This document shows, one piece after another, positions 27,801-34,107 of a stretch of 34,107 nt of DNA (within the stretch, counting starts at the first letter, position 1; every line of letters starts with the position of its first letter). Location: contig JANXWE010000097.1 of the NCBI GenBank assembly GCA_025351325.1, positions 1 to 34,107 of the forward strand, written 5' to 3'. Below the pieces are notes generated by a model. That model saw only the letters and a program-made list of their open reading frames with translations, was not told the DNA's origin and searched no databases. Source of the stretch: Fimbriiglobus sp. (GTDB taxonomy: Bacteria; Planctomycetota; Planctomycetia; Gemmatales; Gemmataceae). A program made the position numbers and the translations under genes.

Positions 27801-28068
27801 GTTCCGGCAGTGGCACTTCCGAATCAGCGGCTTCGACGACTTTCAGCCGTTCCACGCGGGCTGCTGCTTGTTCCGGTTTCGTTTTGCGACGAAGCTCGTT
27901 GCTTCGCTGGAAGCGAATCCACTCATCAAAAGTCGGGGTACCCTCCCGTGGTGGCGGTTCGAGAACGGGGTCATCTTGAACAGAACAATCGACGAGAAGC
28001 TGGGTGAAACGGGGATCGCGGTTGGCCCAGGCCTTTTGCAGGTCCGCGATGGTCAGGGTGGTTGCCAA
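24808..28068 (-). CDS. BRCT-domain helical-repeat protein (first retron-operon protein)
   Basis: This 1086-aa protein starts at a TTG codon (28068-28066), supported by GGAG seven bases upstream. A single BRCT domain lies near residues 638-722 (SSFLFTGKLATMTRDEAE, then KNLHYLVIGDEGS), most like those of bacterial DNA ligase and RFC1. BRCT domains bind DNA ends or phosphoproteins. The rest is mostly alpha-helical and HEAT-like (VREFAIAGLKTDF, VRRFAAKALLAEPG, KVRAFVIRALWSVYRDRG). A Pro-rich linker lies near residue 955. The start codon lies 14 bases after the end of the predicted retron RNA, so this gene is read straight through from it. The nine-base gap to the HEAT gene places it in the same operon. 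Enzymatic activity is not evident. Confidence 0.85.
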   Translation of the reverse strand: MATTLTIADLQKAWANRDPRFTQLLVDCSVQDDPVLEPPPREGTPTFDEWIRFQRSNELRRKTKPEQAAARVERLKVVEAADSEVPLPERRKIDTVILELWNANDALARDTLLQVIAEVPLVYGPWRALKRIFKEAEVKNDTEVYGALAARFDSACSSRSCGEISPATLAYLARRAWRYLRRVAVQLPATYPDVAVDLLSRYTEDAMWPRTWIWNHIAFHETKKYGRAGFRFDSRSQPKPSELKHRAYGDLWKRSPRPLFALLELARAETVREFAIAGLKTDFKPVLRDVEPAWVQRLAGVPSAAVHEFMVWILQNVPKFEQAAFRKLGLHDAVLRLFDSPSGAARKYAAEYARIHARDLTLDRLVKLANNGDAAVQKLVLDLVGERDPRKEIGLDGWGRLLETTYMNDFAAKSLLKSFGAKELTPAWFAERLLHGSRAAGAFAQTNLLKLHPAKGLGPVYFVDLLKKIDLKNDAHSALAQWAMGELKLLDLPAIPQADLQWLALFPFTVAAVDGWISESKITPQAFGVDFWKMLSYEPDWDASPWRREFTATNGDWAEQLCFDENRADAILGRFADVRAFTNAELGFDWLMKLVARAEPRYSDFAKSRLIRSFVPADFAPTVASSTAAVPAGRVEADLQKSSFLFTGKLATMTRDEAEAKVKAAKGTVAGSVTKNLHYLVIGDEGSPLYGQGKKGTKQVKGEELNAAGANIRIISETMFLQMLSGAPVAAADADSTRLGCEALWNMVVSPGPADAPAGVFARDYFRKHHPAMALVDTSRPVDPGAEIPANFLTWARFAPMFNETRKPLRDFALAYAPYEFARWNPAAEELVALTENSFVDVRRFAAKALLAEPGKESQPYRIDPANLEAATVYRLCESAVEETRALGMELIRRLPKLRVPESLFLLSQSPDRKVRAFVIRALWSVYRDRGVTADWKPPVPPAPTVGAKAKKDAEKRGMELGTGVPTRPTTWPAEGATLATFLRRVLFELPPGPPPKTQGPATSADEAEATTSDKPVSLKPIPARRAKLDALEVMRDLAIEEEAFAGGILPLLDEFVHSRGKSERAACLVAITRIRHRYPQFSLSR

Positions 28069-28083
28069 AGGGGAGCTCCGACA

Positions 28084-28108
28084 CGAATTCTCGACTCGAA
28101 CGGACGGG
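28084..28108. repeat. Inverted repeat arm a2 of the retron RNA
   Basis: This 25-base arm pairs with 28338-28362. The two share CGAAT, CTCG, ACTCGAACGGA and GGG in order, with one mismatch and one extra base on each side. Together the arms enclose the msr hairpins and the msd, as a1/a2 do in retrons. Confidence 0.85.
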
Positions 28109-28132
28109 TGTCAACGACTCGACCTGGGGCAT

Positions 28133-28260
28133 CGAAGGCTCACGGTTCCGCCGGCCGGGGGTGACCCTGTACGACATAAGAACCACGATTCGCGGGGTTG
28201 CTCCAGTCTTATGTCGTACAGGGTCACCCCCGGCCGATAGCGGAACTGGAACAGCCTTCG
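28133..28260. repeat. Long msd hairpin with 30-bp perfect arms
   Basis: The inner arms 28152-28181 and 28207-28236 are perfect inverted repeats of 30 bases. A 3-base bulge separates them from a further 7-bp helix (28145-28151 with 28240-28246), and a small internal loop leads to an outer 8-bp helix (28133-28140 with 28253-28260). That gives 45 base pairs in total. The 25-base apex contains a small 5-bp hairpin (CCGCG/CGTGG around AAT on the minus strand). Reverse transcription would give a single-stranded DNA that refolds into an equally long double-stranded stem. Confidence 0.9.
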
Positions 28261-28337
28261 TTGAGGAGCATGGGAAGCCATGGGCTCGGACGACGCAACA
28301 TCGTCCCGGTGACCGAAGTCACCACGCTTAACGGGAA

Positions 28338-28362
28338 CCCTTCCGTTCGAGTGCGAGATTCG
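28338..28362. repeat. Inverted repeat arm a1 of the retron RNA
   Basis: Partner of 28084-28108. On the minus strand this arm is the 5' end of the predicted RNA, and the candidate promoter just upstream would start transcription at about 28363. Confidence 0.85.
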
Positions 28363-28369
28363 TCATAGG

Positions 28370-28398
28370 GTTGTAAGCTCCAGACTGCACCAATGCAA
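28370..28398 (-). promoter_or_regulatory. Candidate promoter of the retron RNA and operon
   Basis: On the minus strand TTGCAT (28398-28393) and TACAAC (28375-28370) are separated by exactly 17 bases. The -10 box matches TATAAT at four positions and the -35 box is weak (three of six). Transcription seven bases downstream would begin at about 28363, the first paired base of arm a1, which is where a retron RNA should start. Positions 28399-28523 hold no gene and would carry the divergent promoter of the secreted protein. Confidence 0.45.
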
Positions 28399-28523
28399 GT
28401 TAAAGTGGAAAAGAATTTTGTTCATGTTTTCGGCGGTGCTCGGCCACGCGGCGTAACATCCGCTTGCACAACGGCTTTGCTTCGGCCATGCTAGATTCGG
28501 TCGATCGTCCGAGGAGCTCCCCC

Positions 28524-30134
28524 ATGCGTCAATTTTTTGCGGCCACGGTTTTGGCAGTCGCCGTTGCCGGCACGGGGTACTCGCAAGAAATCAAAGTGAA
28601 AAGTTCAGCGGTCAAAGTCGCAGAACTGATCCAACTGGCCGCTCAACTCGAAGACCGCGATTACCGCAACCGGGAAGACGCCGGCAAGCAGTTGTACAAA
28701 CTGGGTGCCAACGCCTTGCCGACCCTGCGCAAAGTGGCCGAATCAGGCAGCTTGGACGCCGCCGAGCGGGCGGCGGAGTGGATCACCCGAATCGAGCATG
28801 AGTTGGCCAATGCCAAAGCCACGGCGGGTACGCTCGTGGAACTGAACGCCGAAGAGCAAACCCTCGGTGCGGCCCTGGACTCCCTCACCAAACAGACCGG
28901 CTACTCGTTTCAACTGGTCGGGGATCGTGCCAAGAAACTGACGCCGAAAGCCGGGAAAATGGTCTTCTGGGAAGCCGTCCAATCGCTGATCGAAGACGCC
29001 GGCTTGGAAGTGGAACCGTGCGTTGCGGTATCCGGTTTGCAGATGCCGACCTCCGACTCCAAAGTGCCATTTACGCCTCTTGGCCCGGTGAAATTACGGC
29101 CGCTGTCGATGAAACGCGCGAACCCGGTTTGCATCTCGGGGGGCTTCCGGATCGAAGCGATCCCAATTCCTGTCGCCAACTTGCCGCTGATGCCGACGAA
29201 TCGCGTGCCCGTCGTGTTGCAGATCACACCGGAACCCCGATTCCAATGGATCGGCACGACAAAACCGTTGGTGACCACGGCCCGCGATCAAGAGGGCCGC
29301 TTGCTGCTATGGGACTACTTGTCCATCAATCCACCCGTGCTGAACAACGAGTTAGATGGACGTCGGATCCGGGTACGTGGCGGATTCCGCCGAAATCCAG
29401 ACGGATTCACATACGTCGAACCACCGTCACCAGAATTCGGAGCGACGGCGTTCCAAGCCTATGTCAAGCTCCTGGCCCACCCCGAGGGAACGAGTACGGA
29501 GCTGAAAACGTTCGATGGACTGGTGCGTGGGAAAATTTATAGCCGACCGGAAACGATGCTGACAATTCCCCAGTTAACAGATGCGTACCAAGAAGTCAGG
29601 GGTGATAGCGGATTGAGTATGAAAGCGAAGTGTGTACCTGGCGACGTGGGTACACACTTAATTTCAGTGACGACGATCTACAACCACAACAAGGTGTTTC
29701 CGTTCAGTGGCAGTAGTGCCTTGAATACCAACCCGGACGGCCTGTGGGTAGATAACGCTCTCCACGGTCGCGTGCAAGTGAAACTCAGCCCCGAGGAACA
29801 GAAGCAGGCGGCGACCTTCACCAACGCATGCGGGTTAGCCCTTGTCGATGGTCACGGCAAACCGATGAATCTACTACCTATAAACATCAGTCCACTTATG
29901 ATATACAACGAGTCTCTTGGCGCTCAGATGACAATCGTAACGGCGCTATACACCGTGCTACCTGCGAACACTGATGCTGGGAGCAAGCCCGCCAAACTCA
30001 CGTTCCACGGCACTCGTATGAAAACCATTGAACTGCCCTTCCAATTGAAAGATGTCCCCGTCCCACGCGGCACGGCTCCCATCCTACCATCTCTCGACAA
30101 TTATCCGAGGAACCGGGAATTGCTCATCCGATAA
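28524..30134 (+). CDS. Secreted HEAT-like / STN-like planctomycete protein
   Basis: This 536-aa exported protein begins at the ATG at 28524, with GAGGAG upstream; a longer frame from 28464 is disfavoured because the signal peptide (MRQFFAATVLAVAVAG, cleavage near YSQE) starts here. After it comes a HEAT-like helical segment (DYRNREDAGKQLYKLGANALPTL). Next is a region resembling the STN/secretin short domain (LGAALDSLTKQTGYSFQLVG). The remainder is beta-rich with no recognised domain. I know similar proteins only as planctomycete hypotheticals. It is divergent from the retron and there is no sign that it belongs to it. Function is unknown. Confidence 0.75.
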   Translation: MRQFFAATVLAVAVAGTGYSQEIKVKSSAVKVAELIQLAAQLEDRDYRNREDAGKQLYKLGANALPTLRKVAESGSLDAAERAAEWITRIEHELANAKATAGTLVELNAEEQTLGAALDSLTKQTGYSFQLVGDRAKKLTPKAGKMVFWEAVQSLIEDAGLEVEPCVAVSGLQMPTSDSKVPFTPLGPVKLRPLSMKRANPVCISGGFRIEAIPIPVANLPLMPTNRVPVVLQITPEPRFQWIGTTKPLVTTARDQEGRLLLWDYLSINPPVLNNELDGRRIRVRGGFRRNPDGFTYVEPPSPEFGATAFQAYVKLLAHPEGTSTELKTFDGLVRGKIYSRPETMLTIPQLTDAYQEVRGDSGLSMKAKCVPGDVGTHLISVTTIYNHNKVFPFSGSSALNTNPDGLWVDNALHGRVQVKLSPEEQKQAATFTNACGLALVDGHGKPMNLLPINISPLMIYNESLGAQMTIVTALYTVLPANTDAGSKPAKLTFHGTRMKTIELPFQLKDVPVPRGTAPILPSLDNYPRNRELLIR

Positions 30135-30294
30135 TGGGTGCCATTCGATCCTTCACAGTACCTTCGCACGGTCGACCGTAGACATTGTCGCCCGTGCAGA
30201 TACAGTATCTTTTGCTCCGGTGTCCGGGGCAAACCGCCGAACCCCATTACCGTCGGTCGGCTCTATCTCACACGGCAGGCACCTTGGCCCGCCG

Positions 30295-30316
30295 GCGGCG
30301 GATTCGTTTCCGCCGC
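30295..30316 (+). terminator. Hairpin in the leader of fusA, possible terminator or attenuator
   Basis: GCGGCGGA and TCCGCCGC form an 8-bp perfect stem around a 6-base loop, followed by a T/C-rich stretch (GTTTTCCTCTTTCC). It lies about 160 bases after the secreted-protein gene and 43 bases before the fusA start. It could end the upstream transcript or act in the fusA leader. The rest of the gap 30135-30359 shows no gene. Confidence 0.35.
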
Positions 30317-30359
30317 TGCGTTTTCCTCTTTCCCCGACTGTGCCGGGGGCAGGCCTCAC

Positions 30360-32528
30360 ATGAAGCTCGACAAAGTCCGAAACATTGGAATCATGGCCCA
30401 CGTCGACGCGGGCAAGACCACGACCACCGAACGAATTTTATATTACAGCGGCACCAAGCACAAAGTCGGCGACGTCGACGACGGCGATACCACCACGGAC
30501 TTCGACCCCCTCGAACGCCAGAAGGGGATCACGATCAACAGCGCCGCCGTGTCGATCGACTGGCTCGACCACGACGGCAACGACATCGCGATCAACATCA
30601 TCGACACCCCCGGCCACGTCGACTTCACCGCCGAGGTCGAACGATCCCTGCGCGTCCTCGACGGCGCCATCGGCGTCTTCTGTGCCAAGGGCGGCGTCGA
30701 GGTGCAATCCGAAACCGTCTGGCGCCAGGCCACCAAGTACAAGGTGCCCCGGTTGGCCTACGTCAACAAGCTCGACCGCATGGGTTCCAACTTCTGGGCC
30801 TGCGTCGACCAAATGAGAACGAAGCTGCACGCGAACCCGGTCGTGGTGACCATCCCCGCCGGCCAGGATTCGGCCCTCGAAGGGATCATCGACTTGATCC
30901 GCATGAAGCTGGTCACGCGCAACACCGACGACAAAACGCACCGCGAGTTCTACTCGAACGACGTGCCCGAGAAGTACCTCGCCGAAGCGATTAAACGCCG
31001 CGACGAGATGCTCGACGGCATTTCGATCGCGTCGGACGAAGTCACGGAACTGGTGCTCGAAGGCAAACCCGTCAGCATCGATCTGATCCTCAAGACGCTC
31101 CGCGCGGGGACGCTCGGGAACCTGTTCACGCCCGTGCATTGCGGCAGCAGCAAGATGTTCCACGGCGTCCAGCAACTGCTCGACCTCGTCGTCGATTGCC
31201 TGCCCAGCCCTCTGGACCGGCCGCCGGTGAATGCGGTGCACCCGAAGACGAAGGAGCATTTCCTGCGCAAGCCGGAGGCCGACGAGCCGATGAGCGCGCT
31301 GGCCTTCAAGACGGTCGCCGAGACCAACGGCGACCTCGTGTACATCCGCGTGTACTCGGGCACGATGCGGCCGGGCGAAACGTACATGAACACCACCACC
31401 GGCAAGAAGGAGCGGATCGCCCGCTTCATGCGGATGATGGGCGACAAGCGCATCCCGCTGGAGAGCGCCGGCCCCGGCGACATCGTCGCGGCCATGGGCC
31501 TCGCCGACACGTTCACGGGCAACACGCTGTCCGACACGGAGCAACCGGTCGCCCTCGAAGCGATCCAGTTCCCGAAGCCGGTCATCGCGCAAGCGTTGAC
31601 GTTCAGCAAGCTGCTCGACGCCAGCAAAGTCGGAGAAGCCCTCAACCGCTTGGTCCGAGATGATCCGACGCTGAAGACCCACACCGACGACGAGACCAAG
31701 GATACGATCATCTCCGGGATGGGCGAACTCCACCTGGAAATCAGCATCGAGAAGCTCAAGCGTGCCGTCGGCATCCGCCAAGACGACATCGAATCGGTGA
31801 AGCTCGGACGGCCCCGCGTGGCCTACCGCCAGAGCCTCGCCCGCCCGGTCGACTTCGAATACAAGTTCCAGAAGCAGACCGGCGGTCGCGGCAAGTTCGC
31901 GGTGATCGCGGTGAAGTACAGCCCGCTGACCCCGGAGCAGATCGAGGTGAAGGTCAAGGAGATCGAAGCGCTCAACGACCCCAAGATCAAGCAAGAGCCG
32001 AACAACGTTTACTTCGTGAACAGCATCACGCAGGGGGCGATCGACAAGCAGTTCATCCCGAGCGTGGAAGAAGGCCTGCGCGAGGGGGCGAAGAAGGGGC
32101 ACAAGTACCCGTTCCCGTTCGTCGACCTCGAGTTCGACCTCTACTTCGGCAAGATGCACGACGTCGACTCGTCGCAAGACGCGTTCTACCTGTGTGCCTT
32201 GGAAGCCTTCCGCGAAGCCCAAGACAAGGCCGGCATCCAACTGCTGGAGCCGATCATGAAGGTGGTGGTGGTGTCGCCCAAGGACTACCAAGGGCAGATC
32301 ACGGGGAACATCAGCAGCAAGCGGGGCGTCATCGAGGACACGACCGAAGACCGTGGCGTGGCCCAGGTGAGCGCCAAGATCCCGCTGGCCAACCTGTTCG
32401 GCTACACGAGCGACCTGCGCTCCGCGACCAAGGGCCAAGCGAGCTTCAGCATGGAGTTCAGCCACTACGCCGCCGTCCCCGTGGAACTGGCGGACCTGCC
32501 GCCGGGCACCGTCCGCGGCGGGAAGTAA
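30360..32528 (+). CDS. fusA: Translation elongation factor G
   Basis: This 722-aa GTPase moves tRNAs and mRNA through the ribosome. The GTP-binding motifs are present: P-loop AHVDAGKTTTTER, the switch region ERQKGITINSA, DTPGHVDF and the guanine-specific NKLD. The length covers all five EF-G domains. The ATG at 30360 is chosen because it opens directly into the conserved N-terminus; a frame from 30138 adds 74 unlikely residues. The switch I stretch (VGDVDDGDTTTDFDPLE) differs from the usual GEVHEGAATMDWME, so it may be one of several EF-G paralogues found in planctomycetes. It stands alone, with a strong terminator hairpin after it. Confidence 0.95.
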   Translation: MKLDKVRNIGIMAHVDAGKTTTTERILYYSGTKHKVGDVDDGDTTTDFDPLERQKGITINSAAVSIDWLDHDGNDIAINIIDTPGHVDFTAEVERSLRVLDGAIGVFCAKGGVEVQSETVWRQATKYKVPRLAYVNKLDRMGSNFWACVDQMRTKLHANPVVVTIPAGQDSALEGIIDLIRMKLVTRNTDDKTHREFYSNDVPEKYLAEAIKRRDEMLDGISIASDEVTELVLEGKPVSIDLILKTLRAGTLGNLFTPVHCGSSKMFHGVQQLLDLVVDCLPSPLDRPPVNAVHPKTKEHFLRKPEADEPMSALAFKTVAETNGDLVYIRVYSGTMRPGETYMNTTTGKKERIARFMRMMGDKRIPLESAGPGDIVAAMGLADTFTGNTLSDTEQPVALEAIQFPKPVIAQALTFSKLLDASKVGEALNRLVRDDPTLKTHTDDETKDTIISGMGELHLEISIEKLKRAVGIRQDDIESVKLGRPRVAYRQSLARPVDFEYKFQKQTGGRGKFAVIAVKYSPLTPEQIEVKVKEIEALNDPKIKQEPNNVYFVNSITQGAIDKQFIPSVEEGLREGAKKGHKYPFPFVDLEFDLYFGKMHDVDSSQDAFYLCALEAFREAQDKAGIQLLEPIMKVVVVSPKDYQGQITGNISSKRGVIEDTTEDRGVAQVSAKIPLANLFGYTSDLRSATKGQASFSMEFSHYAAVPVELADLPPGTVRGGK

Positions 32529-32555
32529 GGATTGGGAATTAGGTGAAGTGAAATG

Positions 32556-32588
32556 AAGAAGCCCCCGGCAGGTTGCCGGGGGCTTCTT
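32556..32588 (+). terminator. Strong terminator hairpin after fusA
   Basis: Two perfect 15-base arms (AAGAAGCCCCCGGCA and its complement) enclose a 3-base loop, 27 bases after the fusA stop. The following T-run is short (TTTATT), but the A-rich left arm and T-rich right end could serve in both directions. This is the clearest terminator in the window. Confidence 0.85.
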
Positions 32589-32634
32589 GGTTTATTGGAA
32601 CCGAAAATTCTGCAGACGCCGCACTTGACAACTG

Positions 32635-32646
32635 CCCCCCCCCCCC
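32635..32646. repeat. C12 homopolymer tract upstream of a secreted protein
   Basis: Twelve consecutive C residues lie five bases after a perfect TTGACA (32625-32630) and just before an AT-rich GAATATT. The tract therefore sits where a promoter spacer would be, about 60 bases before the next start codon. Such tracts are prone to length change. Confidence 0.7.
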
Positions 32647-32705
32647 TGCGAATATTGGCAATTGTCGGTAACACCTAGTTTCACAACCACGACGGGAGCA
32701 ATGGA

Positions 32706-33161
32706 ATGAACACTCGATTGGGCTTGATCTGCGCGACGGCGGTCGTCATGCTAACCGGGGTCGCACAGGCGGTACCACCGACGTGTACCAGCTCATCGAT
32801 CATCGCCGGATACAAAGCGGGCGTCACCGATCCGACCGTCGCACCACAAGGCAAGTTCGTCGTCAATCGGCAGCCCGTCGCCGCGGAAGAGTTTCAAGTC
32901 GTCGTCGACGCGGTCGAAGATAAAGGTCCTGGGATTGGCGGGGGCATCAAAGTGTGGGCCGGACTCACAACGTACGATCAGGCTGTCGTCCACAATGGTG
33001 CGGCGATCATCGGTTACGGACCTCCTGCTCCGATCACCATCAAGGACCCACCGGCGACTCTCATGATCCGCGGAGATATTCAATACAGGGCCAATGCTAC
33101 CGGTCCATGGAAATCAATCAAAGTCGTGTTTGCGCCGTACAACTCGGGAGTCGTCAATTGA
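32706..33161 (+). CDS. Small secreted hypothetical protein
   Basis: This 151-aa protein has a clear signal peptide ([20 protein letters not shown], cleavage near AQA) and a mature part of about 128 residues with no recognised domain. The mature part looks beta-rich ([19 protein letters not shown], later [13 protein letters not shown]). It has a single cysteine, so no internal disulfide. GGGAG lies about a dozen bases before the ATG. It precedes a DUF1559 prepilin-like gene on the same strand, with a hairpin between them, and the two may be co-expressed. Function is unknown. Confidence 0.7.
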   Translation: MNTRLGLICATAVVMLTGVAQAVPPTCTSSSIIAGYKAGVTDPTVAPQGKFVVNRQPVAAEEFQVVVDAVEDKGPGIGGGIKVWAGLTTYDQAVVHNGAAIIGYGPPAPITIKDPPATLMIRGDIQYRANATGPWKSIKVVFAPYNSGVVN

Positions 33162-33177
33162 TTTGAGCGTACGCACA

Positions 33178-33200
33178 CTCCGCGAGGTTTGCCCGCGGAG
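33178..33200 (+). terminator. Hairpin between the secreted protein and the DUF1559 gene
   Basis: CTCCGCG and CGCGGAG form a 7-bp perfect stem around a 9-base loop, 16 bases after the stop and 11 bases before the AGGAGG of the next gene. There is no T-run, so it could be a weak terminator, a processing site or an RNA-stability element. Confidence 0.4.
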
Positions 33201-33222
33201 GATTTCTACAAGGAGGTATGAG

Positions 33223-34107
33223 ATGTCGAATCGACGCGGGGCAACACTGGTCGAAATCCTGGTGGTCATCGGGATTCTGGCGACCCTCATCGGCTTGCTG
33301 CTGCCGGCGGTGCAGAAGGTGCGCGAGACGGCCTCGCTCATGAAATCGAAGAACAACCTGCACCAACTCAGCCTCGCCCTACATCAGGTCGCCGACGCGA
33401 ATAACGGCAACATCGGCGGGGTTGTCAAGGCCGATCCATGGACAAGGGAAGAAGACCTGCGATATTACGGCGCTTGCGGAGATGCGTACTGCGCGCCTCC
33501 ATTCTGGCTCCTCATCCGGCTGCTCGACGGCGAAGACATCAACAATCCGGGCCGCGAAACGACCGGCGTCCGACCCTACCTCATCAGCCCCGGCGACCCG
33601 ACTTACCCCGATGCCTATATCCCCGGAAGAAACGCCCGAGGGGAAATCGCTTTGGATCACTACGGCGGGCCGATGAGCTACGCCTTCAACATGGTGGCGT
33701 TCACCGGGCCGCCGCGCTTCCCGGGCAGCATTTCCGACGGCACCTCGAACACCATCGCGTTCGCGGAGCGGTACTTCGCCACCTTCAAACTGGAGTGTCT
33801 CCCTGGGTCAACAGAAGATTTTCTCCCCTACTCGCGGTTGAAGCACGGGCAGATGAATCCCGCCTATCCCGACTTTTACCCGGAGCGCAACACCCTCGGA
33901 GATCGGCGGGCGAGCTTCGCCGACGCGGGCTGGGGCGACGTGGTCCCGATCACCTCGGGAAACCCGTCGGTCACGCGGCCCTCCGTACCGGGGTTGACGT
34001 TCCAAGTCCGCCCGAAGCCGCGCGAGGCGGACAGCCGGATCCCCCAGACGCCGTTCTCGGCCGGATTGCCCGTGGCCCTGTTCGACGGGAGCGTCCGAAC
34101 CATCCGC
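33223..34107 (+). CDS. DUF1559 prepilin-like protein, 3' end cut by the window
   Basis: At least 295 aa, open to the window edge. The N-terminus is a type IV prepilin-like leader and helix ([19 protein letters not shown], then [11 protein letters not shown]), cleaved after the glycine by prepilin peptidase. The body carries the DUF1559 pattern: [13 protein letters not shown] early, [14 protein letters not shown] in the middle and FDGSVRTIR at the very end, so only a few codons should be missing. These proteins occur in dozens of copies in planctomycete genomes and probably form surface pseudopilin-like structures. AGGAGG lies six bases before the ATG at 33223; an ATG at 33218 is out of frame. 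Confidence 0.9.
   Translation, partial: MSNRRGATLVEILVVIGILATLIGLLLPAVQKVRETASLMKSKNNLHQLSLALHQVADANNGNIGGVVKADPWTREEDLRYYGACGDAYCAPPFWLLIRLLDGEDINNPGRETTGVRPYLISPGDPTYPDAYIPGRNARGEIALDHYGGPMSYAFNMVAFTGPPRFPGSISDGTSNTIAFAERYFATFKLECLPGSTEDFLPYSRLKHGQMNPAYPDFYPERNTLGDRRASFADAGWGDVVPITSGNPSVTRPSVPGLTFQVRPKPREADSRIPQTPFSAGLPVALFDGSVRTIR

Larger units (their letters stand above)
28083..28363 (-). ncRNA. Retron msr-msd non-coding RNA (predicted)
   Basis: Read on the minus strand, this 281-nt segment has the retron layout a1-msr-msd-a2. The a1 arm (28363-28337) and a2 arm (28109-28083) pair over about 25 bases with one mismatch and two single-base bulges. Next to a1 is GTTAAGC, whose AGC is a fitting site for the branching guanosine. 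Three hairpins then stand almost end to end: 28323-28308 (GGTGAC, UUCG loop, GTCACC), 28306-28288 (GGACGA stem) and 28287-28266. The msd is the long hairpin at 28260-28133. It lies immediately before a four-gene operon ending in a retron RT with NAxxH and VTG. All pairings were found by eye; no folding program or covariance search was run. The branching residue and msDNA ends are not proven. Confidence 0.85.

Noticed and set aside
27076-28164. 362-codon plus-strand frame antisense to the BRCT gene and into the retron RNA
   Set aside because: It has no recognisable domain, runs through the structured RNA and is explained by the codon bias of the opposite gene.
28152-28236. The 30-bp inverted repeat read as a simple terminator or as transposon ends
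   Set aside because: It has no T-run, no transposase is nearby, and it lies inside a larger a1/a2 repeat beside three further hairpins on the strand of an operon ending in a retron RT. The retron RNA explains all of these together.
28524-30134. The secreted HEAT-like protein as a further retron component
   Set aside because: It is divergent, exported and of a kind common in planctomycetes, whereas all the retron partners are cytoplasmic and in one operon.
30438-32465. 675-codon open frame antisense to fusA
   Set aside because: It is a shadow frame caused by the strong GC bias at third positions of fusA; its translation is low-complexity and rich in V, D, L and H without any domain.
1-34107. 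CRISPR arrays, tRNA or rRNA genes, insertion sequences
   Set aside because: I looked for spaced direct repeats, cloverleaf-like segments and transposase motifs and found none I could support by eye.

Overview
The window looks like a GC-rich planctomycete chromosome, most likely of the Gemmataceae. This rests on a DUF1559 prepilin-like protein at the right edge, a fused YncE-type propeller/phosphoesterase, very long HEAT-repeat proteins, a small secreted HEAT-like protein and the codon style. No taxonomic marker was searched, so the assignment is inference.

Region 1 (1-8173) is mostly housekeeping and accessory genes. It holds the edge of an unrecognised gene, glutamine-dependent NAD synthetase (nadE), a VapBC-like PIN toxin-antitoxin pair bracketed by an exact 37-bp direct repeat, a small hypothetical gene whose 3' end forms one copy of that repeat, an MBL-fold hydrolase, a ROK-family sugar kinase and a secreted propeller/phosphoesterase.

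Region 2 (8523-15406, plus strand) is a phototrophy operon: a xanthorhodopsin-type proton pump, blh (beta-carotene to retinal), crtY, crtE, a PsiE-family membrane protein, crtI and crtB. The genes are tightly packed or overlapping. They encode every step from prenyl diphosphates to beta-carotene and retinal, together with the opsin that uses the retinal.

Region 3 (15370-28398, minus strand) is the most interesting part. I read it as a complete retron of unusual size. Its parts in transcription order are: a candidate promoter; a 281-nt structured RNA at 28363-28083 with all the expected msr-msd parts (long a1/a2 repeat, AGC after a1, three tandem msr hairpins, a long msd hairpin with 30-bp perfect arms); a 1086-aa BRCT protein; a 2084-aa beta-propeller/HEAT protein; a winged-helix/SWIM/WGR protein; and a reverse transcriptase with the retron-diagnostic NAxxH and VTG motifs. 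The RNA lies about 11.4 kb upstream of its RT, so it is easily missed. The partners carry DNA-damage-type domains (BRCT, WGR, zinc finger). That suggests a DNA-end or nucleic-acid surveillance defence system in which the msDNA-RT complex gates a large scaffold. This function is inference.

Region 4 (28524-34107, plus strand) has a secreted HEAT-like/STN-like protein, elongation factor G followed by a strong terminator hairpin, a small secreted protein behind a C12 tract, and a DUF1559 protein cut by the window edge.
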